Shown here one piece after another: positions 31,346 through 39,584 of a stretch of 64,000 bases of DNA (position 1 is the first letter of the stretch; the number at the start of each line of letters is the position of its first letter). The stretch comes from Paraburkholderia phenazinium (GTDB lineage Bacteria; Pseudomonadota; Gammaproteobacteria; Burkholderiales; Burkholderiaceae): NCBI RefSeq assembly GCF_900100735.1, contig NZ_FNCJ01000009.1, forward strand, positions 124,001 through 188,000, read 5' to 3'. The notes under the pieces were generated by a model. It did not search any database. It was not told where the DNA came from and saw only the letters and a list, made by a program, of their open reading frames with translations. The position numbers and the translations under genes are program-made.

Positions 31346-32650
31346 TCAGGGTTCGTTGCGCAAATACCCCACCTTCGCCGGGTCGCGCATCCGCAGCGAC
31401 ACCAGACCCGCAATCGCGCACAGCGCCGTCACGTACCAGTAGAACATCGATTCGCTGCCCACCGACTTGAGCCACAAGGCGACATACTCGGCCGAACCAC
31501 CAAAGATCGCATTGGCGACCGCATACGACAACCCCACGCCCAATGCACGCACTTGCGGCGGGAACATCTCGGCCTTGATGAGGCCGCTGATCGACGTATA
31601 GAAACTGACAATCGCCAGCGCCAACACCACAAGGCCGAAGGCCGCATACGGATTGGTCACGTCCTTGAGCGTGTGCAGCAGCGGCACGGTGCCGATGGTC
31701 GCGAACAGGCCGAAGAAGATCATCGACTGGCGGCGCCCGATCTTGTCCGACAGCGCGCCGAATAGCGGCTGCATCAGCATGTACACGAACAGCGCCGCCG
31801 TCATTACGTTACTGGCGGTCTTTGCATGCATGCCCGCCGTGTTGACCAGATACTTCTGCATATACGTGGTGAACGTATAGAAAATCAGCGAGCCGCCCGC
31901 GGTGAAGCCAAGCACGGTCAGGAATGCGCCCTTGTGCGCCCACAAGCCGCGAATCGTGCCGGCTTCCTGGCTCTTGCGCATCTCGGCCGTGGTCGTTTCT
32001 TCGAGCGACTTACGCAGGTAGAGCGCCACCAGCGCCGCCAGCGCGCCGACCACGAAGGGAATCCGCCAGCCCCATGCCTTCAGTTCCTCGGTGCTCAAGG
32101 TCTGCTGCAGGATCACCAGCACCAGCAAGGCGCACAGTTGGCCGCCAATCAACGTCACGTACTGGAACGAAGCGAAAAAGCCGCGCCGCCCCTTGAGCGC
32201 CACTTCGCTCATATAGGTCGCGCTGGTGCCATACTCGCCGCCCACCGAAAGCCCCTGGAAGAGCCGCGCCACCAGCAGCAGCGCTGGCGCGAGCGCGCCG
32301 ATCTGCGCATAGGTGGGCAGCACCGCGATCACCAGCGAACCGCCGCACATCATGAACACCGACACCAGCATCGCGGTGCGCCGGCCATGCTTGTCGGCAA
32401 GCCGGCCGAAGAACCAGCCGCCGATCGGGCGCATCAAAAAGCCCGCGGCGAACACGCCGGCGGTATTGAGCAGTTGCGTAGTGGGATTGCCGCTCGGAAA
32501 AAAGGCCGGCGCGAAATACAGCGCGCAGAACGAGTAGACGTAGAAGTCGAACCACTCGACGAGATTGCCCGAAGAGGCGCCGACAATCGCGAAGATGCGG
32601 CGCCGCGTGTCGTGCGCGGTGACGATGGCCTGGTCAGTTTGGTCGGTCAT
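31346..32650 (-). CDS. MHS-family MFS transporter (alpha-ketoglutarate permease-like)
   Basis: A 434-residue protein with 12 membrane helices of the metabolite:H+ symporter family. Marker segments are SSGNLVEWFDFYVYSFCALYF in the first helix, RPIGGWFFGRLADKHGRR, RLFQGLSVGGEYGTSATY and the second-half DKIGRRQSM loop. This pattern fits KgtP and related dicarboxylate or aromatic acid carriers, with KgtP the closest resemblance I can name. It imports an organic acid with protons. It stands alone, with the DUF4148 terminator downstream. Confidence 0.87.
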   Translation of the reverse strand: MTDQTDQAIVTAHDTRRRIFAIVGASSGNLVEWFDFYVYSFCALYFAPAFFPSGNPTTQLLNTAGVFAAGFLMRPIGGWFFGRLADKHGRRTAMLVSVFMMCGGSLVIAVLPTYAQIGALAPALLLVARLFQGLSVGGEYGTSATYMSEVALKGRRGFFASFQYVTLIGGQLCALLVLVILQQTLSTEELKAWGWRIPFVVGALAALVALYLRKSLEETTTAEMRKSQEAGTIRGLWAHKGAFLTVLGFTAGGSLIFYTFTTYMQKYLVNTAGMHAKTASNVMTAALFVYMLMQPLFGALSDKIGRRQSMIFFGLFATIGTVPLLHTLKDVTNPYAAFGLVVLALAIVSFYTSISGLIKAEMFPPQVRALGVGLSYAVANAIFGGSAEYVALWLKSVGSESMFYWYVTALCAIAGLVSLRMRDPAKVGYLRNEP

Positions 32651-32820
32651 GCTGTGTCGTTCCTTGACGTGGATAGAAAAATAGCGGTCGCGGCGCCGCC
32701 TTCACGTTGCGCGCTCTCTTCGCGCGTGCGGAATTCTACAGAAATGAAAGGTTTTGTGATGTTATTTGTCGGGTAAACGTTAGGTTTGAAGCTCGCCATC
32801 GGGCTCAAGGCAGGCTAATA

Positions 32821-32846
32821 AAAAAGCCAGCCCGAAGGCTGGCTTT
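32821..32846 (-). terminator. Intrinsic terminator of the prkA-yeaH-spoVR operon
   Basis: A stem of AAAGCCAGCC (32823-32832) and GGCTGGCTTT (32837-32846) with a CGAA loop. Read on the minus strand the stem is followed by further T residues, 27 bp after the spoVR stop. Confidence 0.85.
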
Positions 32847-32872
32847 AGACATCGCTCATAGAGCGCAAAGGA

Positions 32873-34594
32873 TCAGAGTCGCACCGCCGGCGGCACATAA
32901 CGGCACTCGTAGCGCTTTCTCACCGTGCCGTTTTCATCGACGCTTTCCAGATACACGTCGAACTGCCACAGCCGCGCCATATGCTTGAGCACCTCGTCGC
33001 TGTCGCCGGACAGATGGCGGTTGTCGCTCATGAAATGCCGCAGCGTCAAACTACGGTCGCCGCGCGTATTGACCGACCACACCTGGATGTTCGGCTCGCG
33101 GTGATGCATGTCGTACTGCCGCGACAAGGCCTGGCGCACATACTGATAGCCGCTGTCGTCGTGGATCGCGGAGACTTCGAGCGCGTCGCGCATGTCGTCG
33201 TCCAGCACCGAGAAGAGCCGCATTTCGCGGATCAGATGCGGGGACAGATACTGCGCCACAAAGCTCTCGTCCTTGAAATTGCGCATCGCGTAGTGCAGCG
33301 ATTGCAGCCACGAACTGCCGGCCAGCTCCGGAAACCACTTGCGATCCTCGTCGGTCGGGTTTTCGCAGATGCGGCGAATGTCGCTCATCATCGAAAAGCC
33401 CAGCGCGTACGGATTGATGCCGCTGTAATACTGCTTCGTGACCGGCGGCTGATAGACGACGTTGCTGTGCGAATGGAGAAACTCCATCATGAAGCCGTCT
33501 TCCAGCTTGCCCTGGTTATACAGCGTGTTGAGCAGCGTGTAGTGCCAGAAGGTCGCCCAGCCTTCGTTCATCACCTGGGTCTGGCGTTGCGGATAGAAAT
33601 ACTGGCCGATCTTGCGCACGATGCGAATCACCTCGCGCTCCCACGGCTCCAGCAGCGGCGCATTCTTCTCCGCGAAGTACAGCAGGTTCTCCTGCGGCTC
33701 GGGCGGATAGCGGTCGTCGGTTTCCTCGGGCAGCGGCGTGTGCTTGTTCGGCAAGGTGCGCCACAGCTCGTTCACCTGCGATTGCAGATACGCCTCGCGC
33801 TCGCGGCGCGCCGCGGACTCCTTTTCCAGCGAAAGCTTTTGCGGCCGCTTGTAACGGTCCACGCCGTAATTCATCAGCGCGTGGCAGGAGTCGAGCAGTT
33901 CCTCCACCCGGTCCATGCCGAAGCGCTCCTCGCACTCCGCAATGTAGTTCTTGGCGTAGACGAGGTAATCGATGATGGCGTGTGCATCCGTCCACAACTT
34001 GAACAGATAGTTGCCCTTGAAGAACGAGTTGTGGCCGTAGGCCGCATGCGCAATGACGAGCGCCTGCATCGTCATCGTGTTCTCTTCCATCAGATACGCG
34101 ATGCAAGGGTTCGAGTTGATGACGATCTCGTAGGCCAGCCCCATCTGTCCACGACGGTAGCTTTTTTCGGTAGATAGGAAATGTTTGCCGAACGACCAGT
34201 GCCGGTAGTTGACCGGCATGCCGACGGATGCGTAGGCATCCATCATCTGTTCAGCGCTGATGAGTTCGAGCTGGATCGGATACACGTCAAGCTCGTATTG
34301 CTCTGCAACATGAGCAATATGGGTGTCGTATTCCTCGATCAGTTCGAAGGTCCAGTCGGACGGGCACGGCAGTGGCCGCCTATCGGCTACGTTCATACGG
34401 ACTTCCCTTTGCCCCTCTGAGGGCGTTCCGGTGTGTCCCTCTGCAGCGGCAGCAGCATCAAGCCCTGCTCCCGCGTCAACGGCCCCAATTTCCGCCGCTG
34501 CGGCCTGGGCATGCCCGGATTGCGGCTTCGGCACGCCTTTCTTGCGCTCCGGCTGATAACCGCGCGCTTCATTGTGCAGATGTTTGGTGCTCAT
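32873..34594 (-). CDS. SpoVR family protein
   Basis: A 573-residue cytoplasmic protein of the SpoVR/YcgB family. An unusual Ala/Glu/Gly-rich N-terminal extension of ~70 residues precedes the conserved domain, which starts near PLPCPSDWTFELIEEYDTHI and includes QMGLAYEIVINSNPCIAYLMEENTMTMQ, HAAYGHNSFF and a NEGWATFWHY segment with a zinc-site-like HxxxH/E pattern. SpoVR was named in Bacillus for a cortex-related sporulation gene; in non-sporulating bacteria it is linked with prkA and yeaH. The start codon overlaps the yeaH stop (ATGA), so it is the third gene of the operon. Confidence 0.92.
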   Translation of the reverse strand: MSTKHLHNEARGYQPERKKGVPKPQSGHAQAAAAEIGAVDAGAGLDAAAAAEGHTGTPSEGQREVRMNVADRRPLPCPSDWTFELIEEYDTHIAHVAEQYELDVYPIQLELISAEQMMDAYASVGMPVNYRHWSFGKHFLSTEKSYRRGQMGLAYEIVINSNPCIAYLMEENTMTMQALVIAHAAYGHNSFFKGNYLFKLWTDAHAIIDYLVYAKNYIAECEERFGMDRVEELLDSCHALMNYGVDRYKRPQKLSLEKESAARREREAYLQSQVNELWRTLPNKHTPLPEETDDRYPPEPQENLLYFAEKNAPLLEPWEREVIRIVRKIGQYFYPQRQTQVMNEGWATFWHYTLLNTLYNQGKLEDGFMMEFLHSHSNVVYQPPVTKQYYSGINPYALGFSMMSDIRRICENPTDEDRKWFPELAGSSWLQSLHYAMRNFKDESFVAQYLSPHLIREMRLFSVLDDDMRDALEVSAIHDDSGYQYVRQALSRQYDMHHREPNIQVWSVNTRGDRSLTLRHFMSDNRHLSGDSDEVLKHMARLWQFDVYLESVDENGTVRKRYECRYVPPAVRL

Positions 34595-35862
34595 GACGAC
34601 GCCACCTGCTTTTCAAACAACTCCCGGAACACTGGATAGATGTCGGCGGCCGTCTCGACCTTCTTCATCGCCATATGCGGCTGCGATAGCGCGAGTTGCG
34701 CATATTCGAGCCACAGGTTCTGTTCCTCGGGCGTTACCTGAATATACGCAAAATAGCGCACCTTCTCGAGAATGTCATCTGCGAGGATCTTGCGGCACTT
34801 GGGCGAATCGTCGGTCCAGTTGTCCCCGTCAGAGGCCTGGGCGCCGTAAATGTTCCATTCGGTGGGCGAATAACGCTCCTCCTGGACCTTCTTCATCAGC
34901 TCCAGCGCGCTCGACACCACCGTGCCGCCGCTTTCCGTCGAGTGGAAGAACGTGTCTTCGTCGACCTCCTCGGCCCGCGTATGGTGGCGAATGAACACCA
35001 CTTCGATTTTTTCGTAGTTACGCTTGAGGAAGAGGTACAACAAAATGAAGAAGCGCTTGGCAAGATCCTTGCGTTGCTCGTCCATCGAACCCGATACATC
35101 CATCAGACAGAACATCACGGCCTGACTCGAAGGCGTCGGCTGCTTCACACGGTTCACGTAACGCAGGTCGAACGGATCGATGAACGGGATGCGCCAGATA
35201 CGCCCGCGCAGATGATGGATTTCCTCCTCGAGCGCCTTGATGTCGTCGCGGCGATCGTCGGGATCGGCCTTCATTTCCTCGAGCTGCCGTTCGAGCTCAT
35301 GCAACTCGTTCACGAGCGGCGCACCCAGCGCAATACGCCGGCCTAGCGCGCTGCGCAGCGAACGGACCACGTCGATGTTGTTGGGGGTGCCTTCCGCCGC
35401 CCAGCCGGCGCGAATGCTCTTCCAGGTGGGGACCGCCAGCAGATGGGTTTTCACCAGACGCGGCAGCTCGAGGTCGTCGAAGAAGTACTGCATGAACTCT
35501 TCGCGGCTCAGTTCGAATACGAAGTCGTCCTGACCCTCGCCTTCGTTGCTGGCCTGGTTGCCGCCGCCTCCGCCGCCCCCGCCTTGAGGACGCGGAATCT
35601 TGTCGCCGCGGATATAGTCGGCGTTGCCCGGGTGCACCATTTCGCGCTTGCCGCCGGGACCGTGCCGGAACGACGGCTCCGCGATGTCCTTGCGCGGAAT
35701 CGTGATGCTCTGGGTGTTCTGGATATCCTTGATGCTACGGTCGCGCACCGCTTCCGACACGGCGCGACGAATATAGTTTTTGACACGACGCAAGAAGCGT
35801 TCGCGGTTTGCAATACTTTTGTTCTTACCAGCTAACCTGCGGTCGATGATTTGATGAAGCAC
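34591..35862 (-). CDS. yeaH: DUF444 / YeaH family protein
   Basis: A 423-residue protein, close to the 427 of E. coli YeaH. It has a basic N-terminus (LHQIIDRRLAGKNKS), a Gly/Asn-rich linker near residue 90-105, a conserved DDLELPRL segment and a von Willebrand A-like domain with the metal-site MDVSGSMDEQ near residue 255. I start it at GTG 35862 because GGGAG is 7 nt upstream and the VLHQIIDRR beginning is the family N-terminus; the open frame runs further but without signal. It works with PrkA in nutrient stress and stationary phase; biochemical role unknown. Confidence 0.93.
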   Translation of the reverse strand: MLHQIIDRRLAGKNKSIANRERFLRRVKNYIRRAVSEAVRDRSIKDIQNTQSITIPRKDIAEPSFRHGPGGKREMVHPGNADYIRGDKIPRPQGGGGGGGGNQASNEGEGQDDFVFELSREEFMQYFFDDLELPRLVKTHLLAVPTWKSIRAGWAAEGTPNNIDVVRSLRSALGRRIALGAPLVNELHELERQLEEMKADPDDRRDDIKALEEEIHHLRGRIWRIPFIDPFDLRYVNRVKQPTPSSQAVMFCLMDVSGSMDEQRKDLAKRFFILLYLFLKRNYEKIEVVFIRHHTRAEEVDEDTFFHSTESGGTVVSSALELMKKVQEERYSPTEWNIYGAQASDGDNWTDDSPKCRKILADDILEKVRYFAYIQVTPEEQNLWLEYAQLALSQPHMAMKKVETAADIYPVFRELFEKQVASS

Positions 35863-36054
35863 ATCCGGTCTCCCATGCAGGTACTGCGCGTTGATCAGAG
35901 TGAGCGCTTGACTCCGATCCCATGCAGCGCCGCTAATTTCGGGTGTGCGAGACGCGCGCTGCAAACACAACGCTATGTCCAGACAACTTGCGCCTCGCAA
36001 GGTGCCCGCGCAATCTCTCTGTGCGGGCGGCACGTTATAAGTTTCATGAGCAGA
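35863..36054. other. Intercistronic gap between prkA and yeaH
   Basis: 192 bp separate the PrkA stop from the YeaH start. No strong hairpin with a T-run is visible, so the three genes can be read as one transcript. Confidence 0.4.
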
Positions 36055-37977
36055 TCACGACGACTTACGCACGCGCAGATACCAGTCGCACAGCAGTCGC
36101 ACCTGCTTGGGCGTGTAGCCCTTCGCGACCATCCGGTTGACGAAATCTTCGTGCTTGCGCTGTTCCTCCGCCGAGCCTTTTGCGTTGAATGAGATCACCG
36201 GCAACAGTTCTTCCGTGTTCGAGAACATCTTCTTTTCGATCACGACGCGCAGCTTCTCGTAGCTGATCCACGCCGGGTTCTTGCCTGCGTTCGCAGCACG
36301 CGCACGCAACACAAAGTTGACGATCTCGTTGCGGAAGTCCTTCGGATTGCTAATGCCAGCGGGCTTCTCGATTTTCTCCAGTTCCGCGTTCAGCGAGGCA
36401 CGATCGAAACTTTCGCCCGTGTCGTGGTCGCGGAACTCCTGGTCCTGGATCCAGAAGTCGGCGTACGTCACATAGCGATCGAAGATGTTCTGCCCATACT
36501 CCGAGTACGACTCCAGATAAGCGGTCTGAATCTCCTTGCCGATAAACTCTGCGTAGCGCGAGGCGAGCACGTCCTTGATAAAGGACAGGTACTTCTGCTC
36601 GGTTTCCGGTGGGAACTGCTCGCGCTCGATCTGCTGTTCGAGCACATACATCAGATGCACCGGGTTCGCGGCGACTTCAGTTGAGTCGAAGTTGAATACG
36701 CGCGACAGGATCTTGAACGCGAAGCGCGTCGACACGCCGGTCATGCCTTCGTCGACACCAGCGAAGTCGCGGTACTCCTGATACGACTTGGCTTTCGGAT
36801 CGGTGTCTTTGAGGTTCTCGCCGTCGTAGACCTGCATCTTCGAAAAGAGGCTGGAGTTTTCCGGCTCCTGCAAGCGCGTCAACACCGACATCTGCGCCAT
36901 CATCTTCAGCGTGCCGGGTGCGCAGACGGCGCTTGCCAGCGAAGAGTTGCGCAACAGCTTCTCGTAGATCTTGATCTCTTCCGAATAGCGCAGGCAATAC
37001 GGCACTTTCACGACGAAGATCCGGTCGAGCAGTGCTTCATTGTTGCGGTTATTACGGAACGCCTTCCATTCCGATTCGTTCGAGTGGGCGAGAATCACAC
37101 CGTCGAACGGGATCGCACCGAAACCTTCCGTACCCTTGAAGTTGCCTTCCTGGGTGGCGGTGAGCAGCGGGTGCAGGACTTTGATCGGCGCCTTGAACAT
37201 TTCGACGAACTCGAGCAGGCCCTGATTCGCGAGGCACAGGCCACCGGAGTAGCTGTAGGCGTCTGCGTCATCTTGTGCGTATTGCTCGAGCTTGCGGATG
37301 TCGACCTTACCGACCAGCGACGAAATGTCCTGATTATTTTCGTCACCCGGCTCGGTCTTGGCGATACCGATCTGCCGCAGGATGGAAGGATAGCGGCGCA
37401 CCACGCGGAACTTGCGGATGTCGCCGTTGTACTCGTGCAGCCGTTTAACGGCCCACGGGCTGAGGATGCTTTTCAGGTAGCGGCGCGGAATACCGTACTG
37501 TTCTTCGAGAATCGGACCGTCTTCGTCGTAGTCGAACAGACCCAGCGGCGACTCGTTCACGGGCGAGCCCTTGATCGAGTAGAACGGTACGCGCTCCATG
37601 AGTTGCTTCAGACGTTCCGCGATCGACGATTTACCGCCCCCGACCGGCCCCAGCAAATACAGAATCTGTTTCTTTTCTTCGAGCCCCTGGGCCGAATGCC
37701 GGAAGTAGGCGACCACCTGCTCGATCACATCTTCCATTCCGTAGAACTCACGGAATGCGGGGTATACCTTGATCACCTTGTTCGCGAAGATGCGCGAAAG
37801 ACGCGGGTCGTTGCGAGTGTCGATCTGTTCCGGTTCCCCGATTGCCGTCAACATGCGTTCGCCGGCTGTAGCGTACGCGGCGGGATTGTCTTTGCAGAGC
37901 GCGAGGTACTCCTCGAGCGAGAGTTCATCTTCTCGCGTTTTCTCGAAGCGGGTCGCGAAACTGCTGTAGATATCCAT
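36055..37977 (-). CDS. prkA: PrkA family serine protein kinase / AAA protein
   Basis: A 640-residue protein, the usual length for PrkA/YeaG. The N-terminal AAA part carries the P-loop LLGPVGGGKSSIAERL at about residue 110-125, followed by a PrkA kinase-type C-terminal domain with NLKDTDPKAKSYQEYRDFAGVDEGMTG between. It starts MDIYSSFATRFEKTREDEL, the family N-terminus. PrkA proteins act in the stress and stationary-phase response and, in Bacillus, as a protease-like AAA factor. First gene of prkA-yeaH-spoVR, with its promoter in the 585-bp gap upstream. Confidence 0.95.
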   Translation of the reverse strand: MDIYSSFATRFEKTREDELSLEEYLALCKDNPAAYATAGERMLTAIGEPEQIDTRNDPRLSRIFANKVIKVYPAFREFYGMEDVIEQVVAYFRHSAQGLEEKKQILYLLGPVGGGKSSIAERLKQLMERVPFYSIKGSPVNESPLGLFDYDEDGPILEEQYGIPRRYLKSILSPWAVKRLHEYNGDIRKFRVVRRYPSILRQIGIAKTEPGDENNQDISSLVGKVDIRKLEQYAQDDADAYSYSGGLCLANQGLLEFVEMFKAPIKVLHPLLTATQEGNFKGTEGFGAIPFDGVILAHSNESEWKAFRNNRNNEALLDRIFVVKVPYCLRYSEEIKIYEKLLRNSSLASAVCAPGTLKMMAQMSVLTRLQEPENSSLFSKMQVYDGENLKDTDPKAKSYQEYRDFAGVDEGMTGVSTRFAFKILSRVFNFDSTEVAANPVHLMYVLEQQIEREQFPPETEQKYLSFIKDVLASRYAEFIGKEIQTAYLESYSEYGQNIFDRYVTYADFWIQDQEFRDHDTGESFDRASLNAELEKIEKPAGISNPKDFRNEIVNFVLRARAANAGKNPAWISYEKLRVVIEKKMFSNTEELLPVISFNAKGSAEEQRKHEDFVNRMVAKGYTPKQVRLLCDWYLRVRKSS

Positions 37978-38337
37978 GCTACCTCCTCGCCTAAGTCTAG
38001 ACCGATGTCGTGCGCGGCGCGCTAATCGGAAACGACATCGCTCGAATTCATCCTAAACCCTTTTAAATTTTTTTTCACGGACTACGTGATGAAAATCGTG
38101 CCGTGTTGCCCCCCCTACAATCCTCACTTGGAAACACAGTTTCGGTCACCTACAATCTTCGACCGCACTGCCCCCAAGGATTTGCCAGGATCATTTGCCA
38201 GGATCGCAGCAACCTGCTCTCTTCTCCGATGCGCGAATCGCCCATGCATCGGCCTGCCGTTACATCAATGCGTGTCGCGCTTTCCTTTGCGCTTTTTCCC
38301 TCAACGCGCAGCGAAGCGTTTCCGTGCACAGCGTTGA

Positions 38338-38384
38338 CGCGGTGTTACATGTTCGTCTCTCGCTACGCGGTGTTACACGTTCGT
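38338..38384. repeat. Direct repeat CGCGGTGTTACA(T/C)GTTCGT
   Basis: Two 19-bp copies (38338-38356 and 38366-38384) differ at one position and are 28 bp apart start to start, close to but not exactly helical phase. Confidence 0.7.
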
Positions 38385-38416
38385 CACTGCAGCACCGCTT
38401 TCGTTCACATCGAATC

Positions 38417-38432
38417 GCACACACGTGTGTGC
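38417..38432. promoter_or_regulatory. Perfect 16-bp palindrome GCACACACGTGTGTGC
   Basis: An uninterrupted inverted repeat between the prkA and hydratase genes, about 130 bp from the hydratase stop. Possible dimeric regulator site or a chance alternating purine-pyrimidine run. Confidence 0.5.
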
Positions 38433-38562
38433 GGTTGAACCAGCATGCCCGATATCCACAACAGCGGCATGGTCGGTGGCGTACATAACGATATGCCGTA
38501 TGTCGCTGCTGCGTGCGTTCGATTACATAGGTGTATACGTACCAGGAGGCAAGCGCGGCGAA

Positions 38563-39324
38563 TCAGGTCAGATCGACCTCGACCTCGCCCAGGCCGTCGA
38601 TGCGGCCATATACGGTCCCAGCCCGCTCGACCCGATGCGCGCCGACATACGAACCGGTTGTAATGGTCCACTCCGGTTCGATAGTGATACCCATTGCTGC
38701 GCAGTGGTTAACAAACCATACCAGCAGTTCGCGCGGATCGCCGGCCGGGTTGCCGGTTGCCTCGGGCACCAGCGACACACCGTTAAATGTTAATTCGAGC
38801 TCCGGCGAGACAAAATCGAACACGCGCGCAAATCCGGCGTAGGCAACCGGTTGTCCGGTCGCGAGCGCACCGTTGTTTTGCGCGTCGGCCAGTTGCGCGA
38901 GCGGCGCAATATCGGGCCACTCGCTAAAGCGGCTATCAACGATTTCGATGGCTGGCAGCACCGCGCCGACCCGCGCGAGCACCTCGTCGCGCGCATAGGC
39001 CTCGCGGCGCGGCTCGATCGCCTCGCTGAAGCGAAAGGCAATCTCGAGTTCCAGCAGCACACGGAAAAATCCGCCATGGGCAATCCGGGCCGGCGACTCG
39101 TGCACGAGCGAGGCCGGGATCGGCGCGCCCGAAGCGGCCGCCCCCGGCGCCTTGGCGCCGATCTTCCAGGCGCCGGTCGACTGCTCGAGGCCGGCAAGCA
39201 CGGCCTGCTGGATCGCATAGGCGGTTGCAGCGTCAGGCGGCAGGCTGTCCGGCGGCGGCGCATCGATCAGTCGGTGCTGCCTGCGTGCCTGAACGAGGCG
39301 TTGCGCAAGGTCGTGTGGCGTCAT
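38563..39324 (-). CDS. 2-keto-4-pentenoate hydratase family protein
   Basis: A 253-residue cytoplasmic enzyme related to MhpD and the fumarylacetoacetate hydrolase superfamily, which hydrates 2-hydroxypenta-2,4-dienoate in aromatic ring cleavage pathways. Signatures are TGAWKIGAKAPGAA, the FRVLLELEIAFRF metal-ligand strand and LPAIEIVDSRFSEWP. The C-terminus (TGSYVGAHRVE) fits. Start ATG 39324, with AAGGA 5 nt upstream. No partner pathway genes are next to it, so the substrate is open. Confidence 0.85.
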   Translation of the reverse strand: MTPHDLAQRLVQARRQHRLIDAPPPDSLPPDAATAYAIQQAVLAGLEQSTGAWKIGAKAPGAAASGAPIPASLVHESPARIAHGGFFRVLLELEIAFRFSEAIEPRREAYARDEVLARVGAVLPAIEIVDSRFSEWPDIAPLAQLADAQNNGALATGQPVAYAGFARVFDFVSPELELTFNGVSLVPEATGNPAGDPRELLVWFVNHCAAMGITIEPEWTITTGSYVGAHRVERAGTVYGRIDGLGEVEVDLT

Positions 39325-39419
39325 GTCGGTCCTTTCTGGCTGGCGCATTGAATGGGCAATCGCGCCCGTCAATGTACCGGAACACAAGTCGAACCGGGTT
39401 GCTTACTGAGTCGAGCATG

Positions 39420-39453
39420 AAAAAAGACCACGGTTGCATACGCAACCGTGGTC
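39420..39453 (-). terminator. Intrinsic terminator of the chemoreceptor gene
   Basis: GACCACGGTTGC (39426-39437) and GCAACCGTGGTC (39442-39453) form a 12-bp stem with a 4-nt loop. On the minus strand it is followed by TTTTTT. It lies ~130 bp beyond the chemoreceptor stop codon. Confidence 0.85.
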
Positions 39454-39584
39454 CTGTTCTTGCTGTCGGATTCCGCCTTGGCGGCACTGGGGTGGCCGCG
39501 CCGGCAGGCTCAGCCGTTGCGGCGGCGCGGCCGTTGCTAACGCTCAGCTAAACCCAGCCGGCGTGTCGCAGGTGATGCAGATGA

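Larger units (their letters stand above)
37978..38562. other. Upstream region of prkA
   Basis: 585 bp without a recognised gene. An AT-rich stretch (TTTTAAATTTTTTTT) near 38063-38077 precedes the prkA start by about 90 bp. A pair of imperfect direct repeats and a 16-bp palindrome lie further upstream. Confidence 0.45.
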
